Assembly (NCBI RefSeq): GCF_901212495.1
Contig: NZ_CAAKNY010000084.1
Span: 52,110-116,109 of the forward strand
Source: Collinsella aerofaciens
GTDB taxonomy: Bacteria > Actinomycetota > Coriobacteriia > Coriobacteriales > Coriobacteriaceae
Direction of reading: 5' to 3'
Length of the DNA stretch: 64,000 nucleotides
The notes beneath the pieces were generated by a model. The model made no database searches, was not told the DNA's origin, and saw only the letters and a list, made by a program, of their open reading frames with translations. Position numbers and translations under genes: made by a program. Below, in pieces: positions 42,422 to 53,816 of the stretch (positions are counted from its first letter, which is position 1; the number at the start of each line of letters is the position of its first letter).

Positions 42422-43360
42422 ATGGCTTCTCAGGCCGAGCTCACCCCGTGCGGGGCAATGTTTGACATCTTTAAGCGCGCAGCGCACCTGAGCCATATCG
42501 AACTGTGCGGCCTGGTGCTCTCGAGCCGTCCGCTCGCCGACGGCCGTAGTCCGCAGAGCCGTGCCGCCGATCGCTCCTGGGTTTCGCGCTTTATCGTGCG
42601 CGCGCCTGTCGGCACGCTGCAGGAACGTTATTTTGCCGATTACGGCACCTCGGCCGCGCGCATTATGTCGCAGCTGGCCCTGCGCCGTCGCAATCCTATG
42701 GACGCCGCGGCCGTGACCAATATGGTCTGCGGCCCCGCTGGCGAGCCCATGGTGCGGGCACTCGGGGAATGCCATCAGGACACGAATCTCTATCGCAATG
42801 CGCTCGAGCGCCTGTCGCAGGCGGCTGAGCTCATGCCCGCCGAGCGCGCCGAGACCATCCTGGTGCTGTTTGTCGCCGTGGGTTGCTCGGCAGATGTCCG
42901 CTCGTCGGTGACCTATGCCATCGACTACGCTCATGCGACCTGTGGCGGCGCCACGTCGACGCCGCGCTCGCTGAGCACATCTTCGGTCGCGGGCGAGCGC
43001 GAGGTCGCGCCGGCGCATCCGCTGGGACTGCTGCGTGTGCAAAACGGCTACGTGGTGAGCGCCCCACGCTGGATTCAGCCGAGTGAGGAAGGCGTCGAGA
43101 TCGGCGCGCTGGCAACGGGGGAGGGCGACATCACCGACGTCGGCGACGACGTCTCGGCCCGCCATGCTCATATCTGGTGCGACGAGTCTGGCGCATGGTT
43201 TGTCGAGGACCTGTCGTCCACTAACGGCACCGTGGTGGTAAACGGGGCCACGAGTGTGTGTATTCAAGTAGAGCCCGGCCGCTCCGCCCAGCTCAACCCC
43301 AGCGACGAGCTCAAACTCGGCGAATCCACCACCTACGCCATCCTCCTCGGCGCCCTCTAG
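42422..43360 (+). CDS. FHA domain protein of the second kinase operon
   Basis: A 312-residue cytoplasmic protein. The first 190 residues form an unknown helical domain with several Cys. The C-terminal FHA domain (about 225-312) shows VEIGALATGEGDI in place of the usual GR-x-x-x-x-D strand, followed by VSARHAHIW and DLSSTNGTVVVNG, so the phosphothreonine Ser/His/Asn residues are kept but the first Arg is not obvious. It is translated right after the kinase and probably binds its phosphorylated product. Confidence 0.85.
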   Translation: MASQAELTPCGAMFDIFKRAAHLSHIELCGLVLSSRPLADGRSPQSRAADRSWVSRFIVRAPVGTLQERYFADYGTSAARIMSQLALRRRNPMDAAAVTNMVCGPAGEPMVRALGECHQDTNLYRNALERLSQAAELMPAERAETILVLFVAVGCSADVRSSVTYAIDYAHATCGGATSTPRSLSTSSVAGEREVAPAHPLGLLRVQNGYVVSAPRWIQPSEEGVEIGALATGEGDITDVGDDVSARHAHIWCDESGAWFVEDLSSTNGTVVVNGATSVCIQVEPGRSAQLNPSDELKLGESTTYAILLGAL

Positions 43361-43410
43361 CCGGCAGTTAGGGACGTTCCCTTTCTGCCGGCACTTGGGG
43401 ACACTCCTTG
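43361..43410. repeat. Intergenic palindromes with TTGGGGAC core
   Basis: CCGGCAG (43361-43367) pairs with CTGCCGG (43385-43391) around an inner GGGACGTTCCC hairpin; CACTTGGGGACACTCC follows. It is related to the element at 50651-50698. Confidence 0.6.
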
Positions 43411-43471
43411 GCGCGTCAGAGCCAGTCGCCCGGGGATGGAGGGACCATTTTGGCCTTTGGCGGTCACCCGG

Positions 43472-43530
43472 GGTAAACCTTTACCGCCCACCTATATTTG
43501 CCGAAATTACACTTGACGGCGGGGTACAAT
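43472..43530 (+). promoter_or_regulatory. Promoter region of the PFOR gene
   Basis: A TACAAT box (43525-43530) is preceded by a palindrome GGTAAA-CC-TTTACC (43472-43485), a candidate redox or metabolic operator. The leader from about 43537 to the ATG at 43812 is near 275 bases, GC-rich, with repeated GCATGC palindromes and no convincing gene. Confidence 0.4.
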
Positions 43531-43811
43531 GAACCCGCATGCGGATTTCCGTTGCGGGCGCTTCCCATCGCCGGGGCGTGCCCGGGAGCATCCGGCATGC
43601 GGCCTTTGCGGCGCTCGGTCATGTGCAAGACGGGTAGCTGGGCCTGTGGAGCGCATGCAGCCCTCCTCGCCTCGGCATGCCTTCTCTCCACGCCATGTAC
43701 CTGCTGCTGAGTCCGCCTGCCAGATGATTGGAAGTAACAACGAAAATCCCATCTCGCCAACATCCCGGCGATCGCCGGGGCCTGTATACCTATATGAGAG
43801 GAGAGGGGTAT

Positions 43812-47351
<3,540 letters not shown>

Positions 47352-47405
47352 TCTCCCACCGCAGGATCTGAGGGCTAACCTTCGCGGACGTCCTCGGACA
47401 TGAAC

Positions 47406-47443
47406 GAACCCCCGCTGTGCACTACGTGCGGCGGGGGTTCTTT
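47406..47443 (+). terminator. Terminator of the PFOR gene
   Basis: GAACCCCCGC (47406-47415) pairs with GCGGGGGTTC (47431-47440), followed by TTTCG; the loop can pair further. Confidence 0.85.
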
Positions 47444-47527
47444 CGTCCCGGTCGCTGTTTCGCGACTTTGCCGCGAAAGGCGCGTTACTTTGGGCGTGGA
47501 AGGGACTGGATTGTGGATTTGGATGAT

Positions 47528-48889
47528 CTAGAGAGATATGGGCGCAAACGAGAAATCGTTGTTGGGGTCGTCCTTTTCCATAAACTCATCGAGACAGAAT
47601 GTCATATAAATTGGGACGTACAGGACCTTGCCCTCGTTGCTAAGGTTCTCGCGGCTTAACACAACGGCCTCGGGAATTTTGTACTCGCTCACACTCATCA
47701 GACGGTCGAGGGCCGCATGCGCTCGAACCTTCTTGCCCGATTTGACCTCGATCGGGACAACATGCCCGCTGGTGCCCTCGACCACAAAGTCAACTTCGCC
47801 GACTTCGCGTGTCTGGTAGTACCACGCATCCGCCCCAAGGGCAACAAGCTCCTGCGCGACCACGTTCTCGTAGAGGCCGCCGAGGTTGGGGGTTTTCATA
47901 TCAAGATAGATGGCGCGTGCCGTGCTGCCGGGATATCGCGATGCGAGCATTCCTGTATCAGACTCGTATAGTTTAAAAGCTGTCGCTTTCTCCGTCCTCT
48001 TGAGAGGACTCCGTGCCTCCGTCACCTGGGGAACCATCAATCCAACGCCCGCGTTCACCAGCCATAGGAAATCCCGCTCGTATTTTTGAAGACGAGCCCC
48101 CTCTCCCAGAGACGAAACAACAAAGCGATGAGACTCCGCCTCAAGTTGAACCGGAATTTGCTCGAAAATCGAGCGAACGTTAAACGCTCGAGTCGATGCA
48201 TATTTAGAGATATCACTTTTGTACTGATCGACTAGCTGAATTTGAAGCTCACGCGTTCTCACGAGCGAATAACCCGAATCGATATAGTTCTGAACGACCT
48301 CCGGCATGCCGCCGCAAACGATATAGGCTCTAAAGTTCTTGAGCATCGCCTCATGAATATAGTTTTCGACGGGTCGCCTTTCGACAAGGCAGCTGCGAAT
48401 TCCTGCAAGCACATTCTCGCTGACGCTGTTTGCCCAACAAAACTCTTCAAAATCCATCGGCCGCATAACAATGTGCTCGACATACCCTACCGGAAAAGAA
48501 GGGATTCCCTTAAACTCGGTCCCAAGCATAGACCCCGAGAAGACATTGCTAAAGCGCCCGTCCTCGACCAATGCCTTCATAAGCGTGACAATCTGCGGAT
48601 ACTCCTGAATCTCGTCGACAAAGATAAGGGTATCTCCCTCAACAAGCGGTGCGTCTGCAAGAAGGGCCACACGGTTGATAAAGTCAATGGCGTTCTTGGC
48701 GCCAGCAAGTACATCCTTTGCCTCGGTATCGAGCAGCAAATTGACCTCATAATACGATGCGTAGTTGTCTTTTCCAAACGCGCGAATCGCATAGCTCTTG
48801 CCAATCTGACGCGCACCGGTAACAAGCAAGGCCTTATTAGAGTTATTCTTCCAGCTCAAAAGCCTGTCAGTGATCTTACGGCGTAGCAT
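47528..48889 (-). CDS. AAA+ ATPase with DUF4143 domain
   Basis: A 453-residue ATPase of the loner type. It has LLVTGARQIGKSYAIRAF (Walker A), LIFVDEIQEYPQ (Walker B), a sensor region FSGSMLG, and a C-terminal DUF4143 part with GGLYENVVAQEL, YYQTREVGEVDFVVEG and IEVKSGKKVRAH, a PD-(D/E)XK nuclease-like fold. AGGGG lies 5 nt before the ATG. Three palindromic sites spaced 34 bp lie immediately upstream. Its codon use is less G/C-biased than that of its neighbours, which suggests transfer. Function unknown; some authors link such ATPases to toxin- or defence-like roles. Confidence 0.88.
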   Translation of the reverse strand: MLRRKITDRLLSWKNNSNKALLVTGARQIGKSYAIRAFGKDNYASYYEVNLLLDTEAKDVLAGAKNAIDFINRVALLADAPLVEGDTLIFVDEIQEYPQIVTLMKALVEDGRFSNVFSGSMLGTEFKGIPSFPVGYVEHIVMRPMDFEEFCWANSVSENVLAGIRSCLVERRPVENYIHEAMLKNFRAYIVCGGMPEVVQNYIDSGYSLVRTRELQIQLVDQYKSDISKYASTRAFNVRSIFEQIPVQLEAESHRFVVSSLGEGARLQKYERDFLWLVNAGVGLMVPQVTEARSPLKRTEKATAFKLYESDTGMLASRYPGSTARAIYLDMKTPNLGGLYENVVAQELVALGADAWYYQTREVGEVDFVVEGTSGHVVPIEVKSGKKVRAHAALDRLMSVSEYKIPEAVVLSRENLSNEGKVLYVPIYMTFCLDEFMEKDDPNNDFSFAPISL

Positions 48890-48913
48890 TAAAACCCCTA
48901 AATGACAAAAATT

Positions 48914-48997
48914 GGCAAATAGATTTGCCCCTAATCATACAAAAATTGGCAAATAGATTTGCCCAAAATTATACAAAAAATGGCAGATAGCAAAGCC
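48914..48997. promoter_or_regulatory. Three 16-bp operator-like sites at exact 34-bp spacing
   Basis: GGCAAATAGATTTGCC (7-bp arms, 2-bp centre) occurs at 48914-48929 and 48948-48963, and a degenerate form (GGCAGATAGCAAAGCC) at 48982-48997. The flanking ACAAAAA bases repeat too, so the unit is a 34-bp direct repeat just before the ATPase start. Confidence 0.7.
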
Positions 48998-49023
48998 TGC
49001 TTCGGTCTCAAAGCCGCCGAACC

Positions 49024-49215
49024 GGCACGGAACTTTACGAAAAGGCGTGCGGCGCTGTTGCTGAGGGTGGCCAAGTCGACAGTGTCGCCGTTGACGTTCT
49101 CGGTTGCCTAGGCGCGCAGGAGCGAAAGGGCGTCAGCAGCGTTCAGGCAGTACCCGACGGTAAAATTCCATACTGCGAACTCACAGTCGTTTGCCGAAGG
49201 GTGAGACGCGATTGA
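49024..49215 (+). pseudogene. Possible remnant of a coding region
   Basis: A frame without ATG reads GTELYEKACGAVAEGG...AQERKGVSSVQAVPDGKIPYCEL and stops at TGA (49213). The composition looks protein-like and the DNA is GC-richer than the rest of the 48890-49581 gap, but no family is recognised and there is no start. The AT-rich remainder (49216-49581) shows no gene. Confidence 0.2.
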
Positions 49216-49581
49216 TTATTCCCTAAGTTGGATGAAAAACGCCATGTTTTTGCAGAGGTGCATACTCGTCTTATTAGTGCATAGAATCTCGTATAGTGCG
49301 AGTAAGATTTTGCGCTATCTGTTTTGTGTTTAGCAAAGATATAGTTTGCATAATCCAGCCTAATCCTCGCTCCATTTAAATAAAGTCGCACGTAAATGGC
49401 GTAAACATATCTGAGCTGGGGTTCTGTACGCTGAGCGGATAAAAACGACCGTTCACCGTTCAACTATTTTCAAAATGAATAAAATGAGCGATAAAGAGAA
49501 TATAAACCTTAATAAACTCGCGTATCGCACGGACGCGGGTTATTAATGGGTTGTAGGCCTTTTACAGAAAGGATTCCAGCA

Positions 49582-50544
49582 ATGTCTAAGCCTCTTGGCA
49601 AGCCCGATCGTATTGTCGTCGCCCTTGGCGGCAACGCCCTCGGCAACAACCCCGTCGAGCAGATCGAGGCCGTGAGCAACACCGCCCACGCCCTCCTCGG
49701 CCTGATCGAGCAGGGCAACGAGATCATCATCACCCACGGTAACGGCCCGCAGGTCGGCATGATCCAGAACGCCTTCGCCGCTGCCCATGACGCCATCGGC
49801 ACCCCCGAGATGCCGCTGCCCGAGTGCGGCGCCATGTCCCAAGGCTACATCGGCTATCACCTGCAGCAGGGCATTGGGCGCGAGATGCACAAGCGCTATA
49901 AGCGTTGGCACGCCGCAACCGTCGTCACCCAGATCGAGTGCGACCCGGATGATCCCGCGTTCAAGACCCCGACCAAGCCGATCGGCCCCTTCTACACCGA
50001 GGAGCAGGCCCGCGAGTTCATGGCCGAGGATCCTTCCAAGGTCTTCGTGGAGGATTCCGGTCGCGGCTGGCGTCGCGTCGTCGCTTCCCCCGACCCCAAG
50101 AAGATCGTCGAGGCCGACTCCATCCTCAACCTGCTCGATAACGAGTTCATCGTCATCGCCTGCGGTGGCGGCGGCATCCCCGTCGTCCGCGACTACGAGA
50201 ACAAGGGCTGCTACAAGGGTGTTCCCGCCGTCATCGACAAGGACCTGGGCGGCGAGCTGCTGGCCGAGGACTGCGACGCCGACGTTCTGTTCCTGCTGAC
50301 CGCCGTCGAGCATGTCGCCATCAACTTCGGCAAGCCCGACCAGGAGGAGCTCGAGGACCTCACCGCCGACGAGGCCGAGCGCCTGGCCGACGAGGGCCAG
50401 TTCGGCAAGGGTTCCATGGAGCCCAAGGTCCGCGCTGCCATCAAGTTCGCCCGTTCGCGCAAGGGCCGCACCTGCATCATCGGCGCCCTGGACAAGGCTG
50501 CCGAGACCATGGCTGGCCTCTCCGGTACCCGCATCCACGAGTAG
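49582..50544 (+). CDS. arcC: Carbamate kinase
   Basis: A 320-residue kinase that makes ATP from carbamoyl phosphate and ADP. Family stretches are clear: IVVALGGNALG, IITHGNGPQVG, PLPECGAMSQGYIGYHLQQG, VIACGGGGIPVV, AVIDKDLGGELLA and FGKGSMEPKVRAAIKF. AGAAAGG lies before the ATG at 49582. A long AT-rich upstream region suggests regulated expression. No arginine deiminase or ornithine transcarbamylase gene is next to it; an APC permease and an amidohydrolase follow within 5 kb. Confidence 0.95.
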   Translation: MSKPLGKPDRIVVALGGNALGNNPVEQIEAVSNTAHALLGLIEQGNEIIITHGNGPQVGMIQNAFAAAHDAIGTPEMPLPECGAMSQGYIGYHLQQGIGREMHKRYKRWHAATVVTQIECDPDDPAFKTPTKPIGPFYTEEQAREFMAEDPSKVFVEDSGRGWRRVVASPDPKKIVEADSILNLLDNEFIVIACGGGGIPVVRDYENKGCYKGVPAVIDKDLGGELLAEDCDADVLFLLTAVEHVAINFGKPDQEELEDLTADEAERLADEGQFGKGSMEPKVRAAIKFARSRKGRTCIIGALDKAAETMAGLSGTRIHE

Positions 50545-50610
50545 TCCCTACTCTGTTGCCTCTCTCGTGGGCGCCAAGCAAAGCGCCCACAAACTAGCCT
50601 CTCTTCATGA

Positions 50611-50645
50611 GCCCCGCGGTCCGCTCCGACTGCGGGGCTTTTGTT
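50611..50645 (+). terminator. Terminator of arcC
   Basis: GCCCCGC (50611-50617) pairs with GCGGGGC (50632-50638), followed by TTTTGTTT. Another hairpin (GTGGGCGC with GCGCCCAC, about 50567-50590) lies just before it. Confidence 0.8.
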
Positions 50646-50650
50646 TCAAC

Positions 50651-50698
50651 CCGGCACTTGGGAACCCGGCACTTGGGGACGTTCCTTTCCTGCCGGCA
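50651..50698. repeat. Tandem CCGGCACTTGGG units
   Basis: CCGGCACTTGGGAA (50651-50664) and CCGGCACTTGGGGA (50666-50679) are adjacent, followed by CGTTCC and CTGCCGG, which can pair back. It is related to the element at 43361-43410. Confidence 0.65.
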
Positions 50699-50709
50699 GC
50701 CGGGCTGGT

Positions 50710-50824
50710 CATTGGGGACAGACTTAAATGAGTGGCACCGATCAACTGCGGAAAGCGCATCCCACAATGAGTGTCCAAAGCGGGGCACAGTTTCCCAGGT
50801 ACTCATTTAAGTCTGTCCCCAATG
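50710..50824. repeat. Perfect 24-bp inverted repeat, MITE-like element
   Basis: Arms at 50710-50733 and 50801-50824 are perfect reverse complements and begin CATTGGGGACAG. The 67 bases between carry two motifs of the GGAAAGCGCATCCC/TTTCCC family. The unit of 115 bases lies between arcC and the convergent peptidase gene. Confidence 0.8.
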
Positions 50825-50836
50825 AGTGCCCAATGA

Positions 50837-51871
50837 CTAGTAGTAGGCCCACATGGCTTCGACTTCGTTAAGGACCTCTACGACGCCCCAGCGGCGGGCG
50901 CTGCGGCTGGCCGAGTTGGGATCGAAGACTTCAATCTGGTCGGCGTCGTCAATACCGTAAAGCACAATGTAGTGGCCCACGTTGGTAAAGGTGCCCGGTC
51001 GAACGGCGGCGATGACGGGCGCTCCCGAACGCAGCGCCTGAGCCATCGAGTCGCGATCGTCATGGAGCTCCGTTCCGTTAAGTCCCAACTGCCACGCGCC
51101 GCTCGTCATAAACGACCATTCGGTTGCACCGGTGGGGGCGTAATTGCCCGCCTCGGAAAGCGCGCACATATCGACGGGGGTCATATCGGTGCGTCCCGTC
51201 TTAAAGATATAGACCATGGTGAGGCACGTGGGCCCGCAGGCATTTTGGCGGATGGTACCGCCGGCGTAAGGCAGCTCCGACCACGCAGGGTCGATCTGAT
51301 AGATATGGGGCATCGTTCCGGCTTGCCATTGCGAGCGCGGGGTCGAAAAGGCGAAAGAATAACCGGGCGCGACGGGGGCCTTGAGCAGCTTTTCCTCGGC
51401 GGTGGGCTCTAGGCCGGCAGAGCCATGGGACATACAGGAGCTCATAAGCACAAAGACCAGACAGGTGAGGATAGAGCGCAGTGCGAGGCAAAGTCGACGA
51501 GCCGGCAGGGCGGGGGCATTCACGTACGATGTCGAGCGGTAAGGCTTGCCGTCGCGTCCGCCTTGGGGATACGAAAAGAAGCGGCTGATATGGATGCCGG
51601 GCTGACGTGCGCCGTTGTGGCTCAGCTGCGGAACCTCGGCCTGACGTTGTCGAGTGCGCGCGCCCAAGCGGCTATCTTGCTGTGCGCTTGTGCCCGTGCT
51701 CGGATGGCCACTCTGCCGTGTTCTGCTTGTCTGCTGCCGAGACGAAGTCCTGGGTTGCTCTTGAGGGCGTTGCGGATTGCCGCTCGTGGCACTTCTGGGC
51801 GTCGGCGTGGTACGGCCAGCAAGGCGAACGCTTTGTCGCCGTTGATCGCCGTCGTTGTATCCGTATGCCAT
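50837..51871 (-). CDS. Membrane-anchored C39-like cysteine peptidase
   Basis: A 344-residue protein. The first 120 residues are Arg/Gln/Ser-rich and look disordered and cytoplasmic. One hydrophobic helix follows (LALRSILTCLVFVLMSSCM). The outer domain has the C39-like pattern: catalytic Cys in NACGPTCLTM (about residue 211), His in VGHYIVLYGID and Asp/Asn in VFDPNSAS. It probably acts on peptides or the cell wall outside. It is not fused to an ABC transporter. The helix end SSCMSH could be a lipobox, but the position is deep in the protein. Confidence 0.8.
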   Translation of the reverse strand: MAYGYNDGDQRRQSVRLAGRTTPTPRSATSGNPQRPQEQPRTSSRQQTSRTRQSGHPSTGTSAQQDSRLGARTRQRQAEVPQLSHNGARQPGIHISRFFSYPQGGRDGKPYRSTSYVNAPALPARRLCLALRSILTCLVFVLMSSCMSHGSAGLEPTAEEKLLKAPVAPGYSFAFSTPRSQWQAGTMPHIYQIDPAWSELPYAGGTIRQNACGPTCLTMVYIFKTGRTDMTPVDMCALSEAGNYAPTGATEWSFMTSGAWQLGLNGTELHDDRDSMAQALRSGAPVIAAVRPGTFTNVGHYIVLYGIDDADQIEVFDPNSASRSARRWGVVEVLNEVEAMWAYY

Positions 51872-52194
51872 TCGTACCGCCTTGTCTCATGTATAGCCTG
51901 TCTATCCTACAAAAAAGATGTGTAACAAATGGGTCTGCGCGTCAAAAGCTCGGTAAACGGTACGAAAGGCGCAAAACACACGGCCTCAAAAACATCTCTA
52001 TATGCGTCCGATGAGCGTGCGCCCGTCGGGCGGGCGGCAACAATGAGCGGCAAACCGTGCCGTTCGTCCCAAAAACGGCGCCGCTCGTTTTGCAGTTCTG
52101 CCTTCGGTCGAGCCATGGGCGGCCATGCTGCGCCAAGGCCGTATTGTAAAGTCACGAATTATAAGTGTGCGGTCAGACGGACTGTACAAGGGGC

Positions 52195-52210
52195 GACGCC
52201 AAGGGGCGTC
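52195..52210 (+). promoter_or_regulatory. Hairpin at the ribosome site of the permease gene
   Basis: GACGCC-AAGG-GGCGTC lies 12 bases before the GGAAAGGAGGGG ribosome site of the APC permease. The rest of the 51872-52231 gap shows no convincing gene; a TATAAG box lies near 52160. Confidence 0.4.
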
Positions 52211-52231
52211 AAAAAGGAAAGGAGGGGAACA

Positions 52232-53683
52232 ATGGCGGACAAGAACACAGAAGTTGCAATTGAGGATAACGGCGGCATGAAGAAAACGCTTTCGCTTTGG
52301 AACTTCTTCACCATCGGTTTTGGCGCCATCATCGGCACCGGTTGGGTTCTGCAGGTCGGCGACTGGATGGTCGTGGGCGGCGGTCCCGTTCCCGCTATGA
52401 TCGCATTCCTCTTGGGTGCGATCTTCCTCGTGCCCGTCGGAGCTGTTTTCGGTGAGCTCACGGCTGCTATCCCCATCTCGGGCGGCATCGTCGAGTATGT
52501 CGACCGTAGCTTTGGCCGTACGCTGAGCTACATCACCGGATGGCTTTTGGCCCTGGGCAACGGCATCCTGTGCCCGTGGGAGGCTATCGCCATCTCGACC
52601 CTTGTGTCCGAGATGTTCGGCAGCCTGCCCGGCCTTGAGTGGCTGCGCGCCGTCAAGCTCTACACCATCCTGGGGGCCGACGTTTACCTGTTCCCGACGC
52701 TGATCGCGCTCGGCTTTGCAGTCTACGTCATCTTCCTCAACTTCCGCGGTGCCAGCTCGGCCGCCAAGCTCCAGGCCTTCTTGACCAAGGCTCTGCTCTG
52801 CGGCATGCTGCTCGCCATGGGCGTCTCGCTGTTCACCGGCTCGCCGGACAATGCCATGCCTGTGTTCTCCCAGGTCGCCGGTGCTGGTGGCGGCAAGGCC
52901 GCTACCGAGAGTACCAGCCTGTTCGCCGGCATCGTGTCGGTCCTGGTTCTGACTCCGTTCTTCTACGCCGGTTTCGACACCATTCCTCAGCAGGCTGAGG
53001 AAGCAGCCGAGGGCCTCAACTGGAACAAGTTCGGCAAGATCATCTCCCTGGCCCTGCTGGCCGCCGGCGGCTTCTACATGGTCTGTATCTATTCGTTCGG
53101 CACCATCCTTGACTGGCATGAGTTTGTTAAGAGCCCGGTTCCCGCGCTTGCCTGCCTCAAGGGCATCAACATGCTCCTGTACCTGGCCATGCTCGTCATC
53201 GCCACGCTTGGACCGATGGGCCCGATGAACTCCTTCTACGGCGCCACGAGCCGCATCATGCTCGCCATGGGCCGCAAGGGCCAGCTGCCCGAGAAGTTCG
53301 CCGAGGTCGACCCCAAGTCCGGCGCTCCCAAGCTCGCCTGCGTCGTTCTGGGCGTCATCACCGTCATCGGTCCGTTCCTGGGCAAGAACATGCTCATCCC
53401 CCTGACCAACGTGTCGGCTCTCGCCTTCATTTTCTCCTGCGGCATGGTCGCCCTCGCCTGCCTGCGTATGCGCTTTACCGAGCCTGACCTGCCTCGTCCC
53501 TACGAGGTGCCCGGCGGCAAGTTTGGCATCGGCCTCGCTATCGCTGCCTGCGCCATCATCATCGGCCTGCTCGTGATTCCGTTCTCTCCCGCCTCCCTCA
53601 ACATGGTGGAGTGGAGCATCGTGATCGGCTGGTTAGCTATTGGCCTGGCCCTCATGGCCTTCACCAATTCCCGCAAACAGTAA
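52232..53683 (+). CDS. APC family amino acid permease
   Basis: A 483-residue transporter with about twelve membrane helices. It starts with LSLWNFFTIGFGAIIGTGWVL, matching the glycine-rich first helix of the amino acid-polyamine-organocation superfamily. FYAGFDTIPQQAEEA and the later GPMNSFYGATSRIM regions also fit. AAAGGAGGGG precedes the ATG. The amidohydrolase gene follows in the same direction, so the permease may import the substrate of that enzyme. The amino acid is not known. Confidence 0.92.
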   Translation: MADKNTEVAIEDNGGMKKTLSLWNFFTIGFGAIIGTGWVLQVGDWMVVGGGPVPAMIAFLLGAIFLVPVGAVFGELTAAIPISGGIVEYVDRSFGRTLSYITGWLLALGNGILCPWEAIAISTLVSEMFGSLPGLEWLRAVKLYTILGADVYLFPTLIALGFAVYVIFLNFRGASSAAKLQAFLTKALLCGMLLAMGVSLFTGSPDNAMPVFSQVAGAGGGKAATESTSLFAGIVSVLVLTPFFYAGFDTIPQQAEEAAEGLNWNKFGKIISLALLAAGGFYMVCIYSFGTILDWHEFVKSPVPALACLKGINMLLYLAMLVIATLGPMGPMNSFYGATSRIMLAMGRKGQLPEKFAEVDPKSGAPKLACVVLGVITVIGPFLGKNMLIPLTNVSALAFIFSCGMVALACLRMRFTEPDLPRPYEVPGGKFGIGLAIAACAIIIGLLVIPFSPASLNMVEWSIVIGWLAIGLALMAFTNSRKQ

Positions 53684-53689
53684 CGCCTA

Positions 53690-53743
53690 GCCGGGGCGGA
53701 TCGGGGGTGCGCGGGACCCTCCCTTCCGCGCACCGAACCCGGC
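53690..53743 (+). terminator. Double-stem hairpin after the permease gene
   Basis: GGTGCGCGG (53706-53714) pairs with CCGCGCACC (53726-53734), and GCCGGG with CCCGGC outside (53690-53695, 53738-53743). There is no T run; it may be a processing or partial stop site before the amidohydrolase. Confidence 0.55.
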
Positions 53744-53816
53744 ATCACTTGGGTAGTTTTGTGAGGCCTTGGCCCAACACGGCCTCGCCCACTGTATGGA
53801 TCCATAAGGAGGAACC

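Noticed and set aside
48914-48997. CRISPR or phage attachment repeats
   Set aside because: Three palindromic units at 34-bp spacing directly before a start codon fit operators better; there are no spacers or integrase gene.
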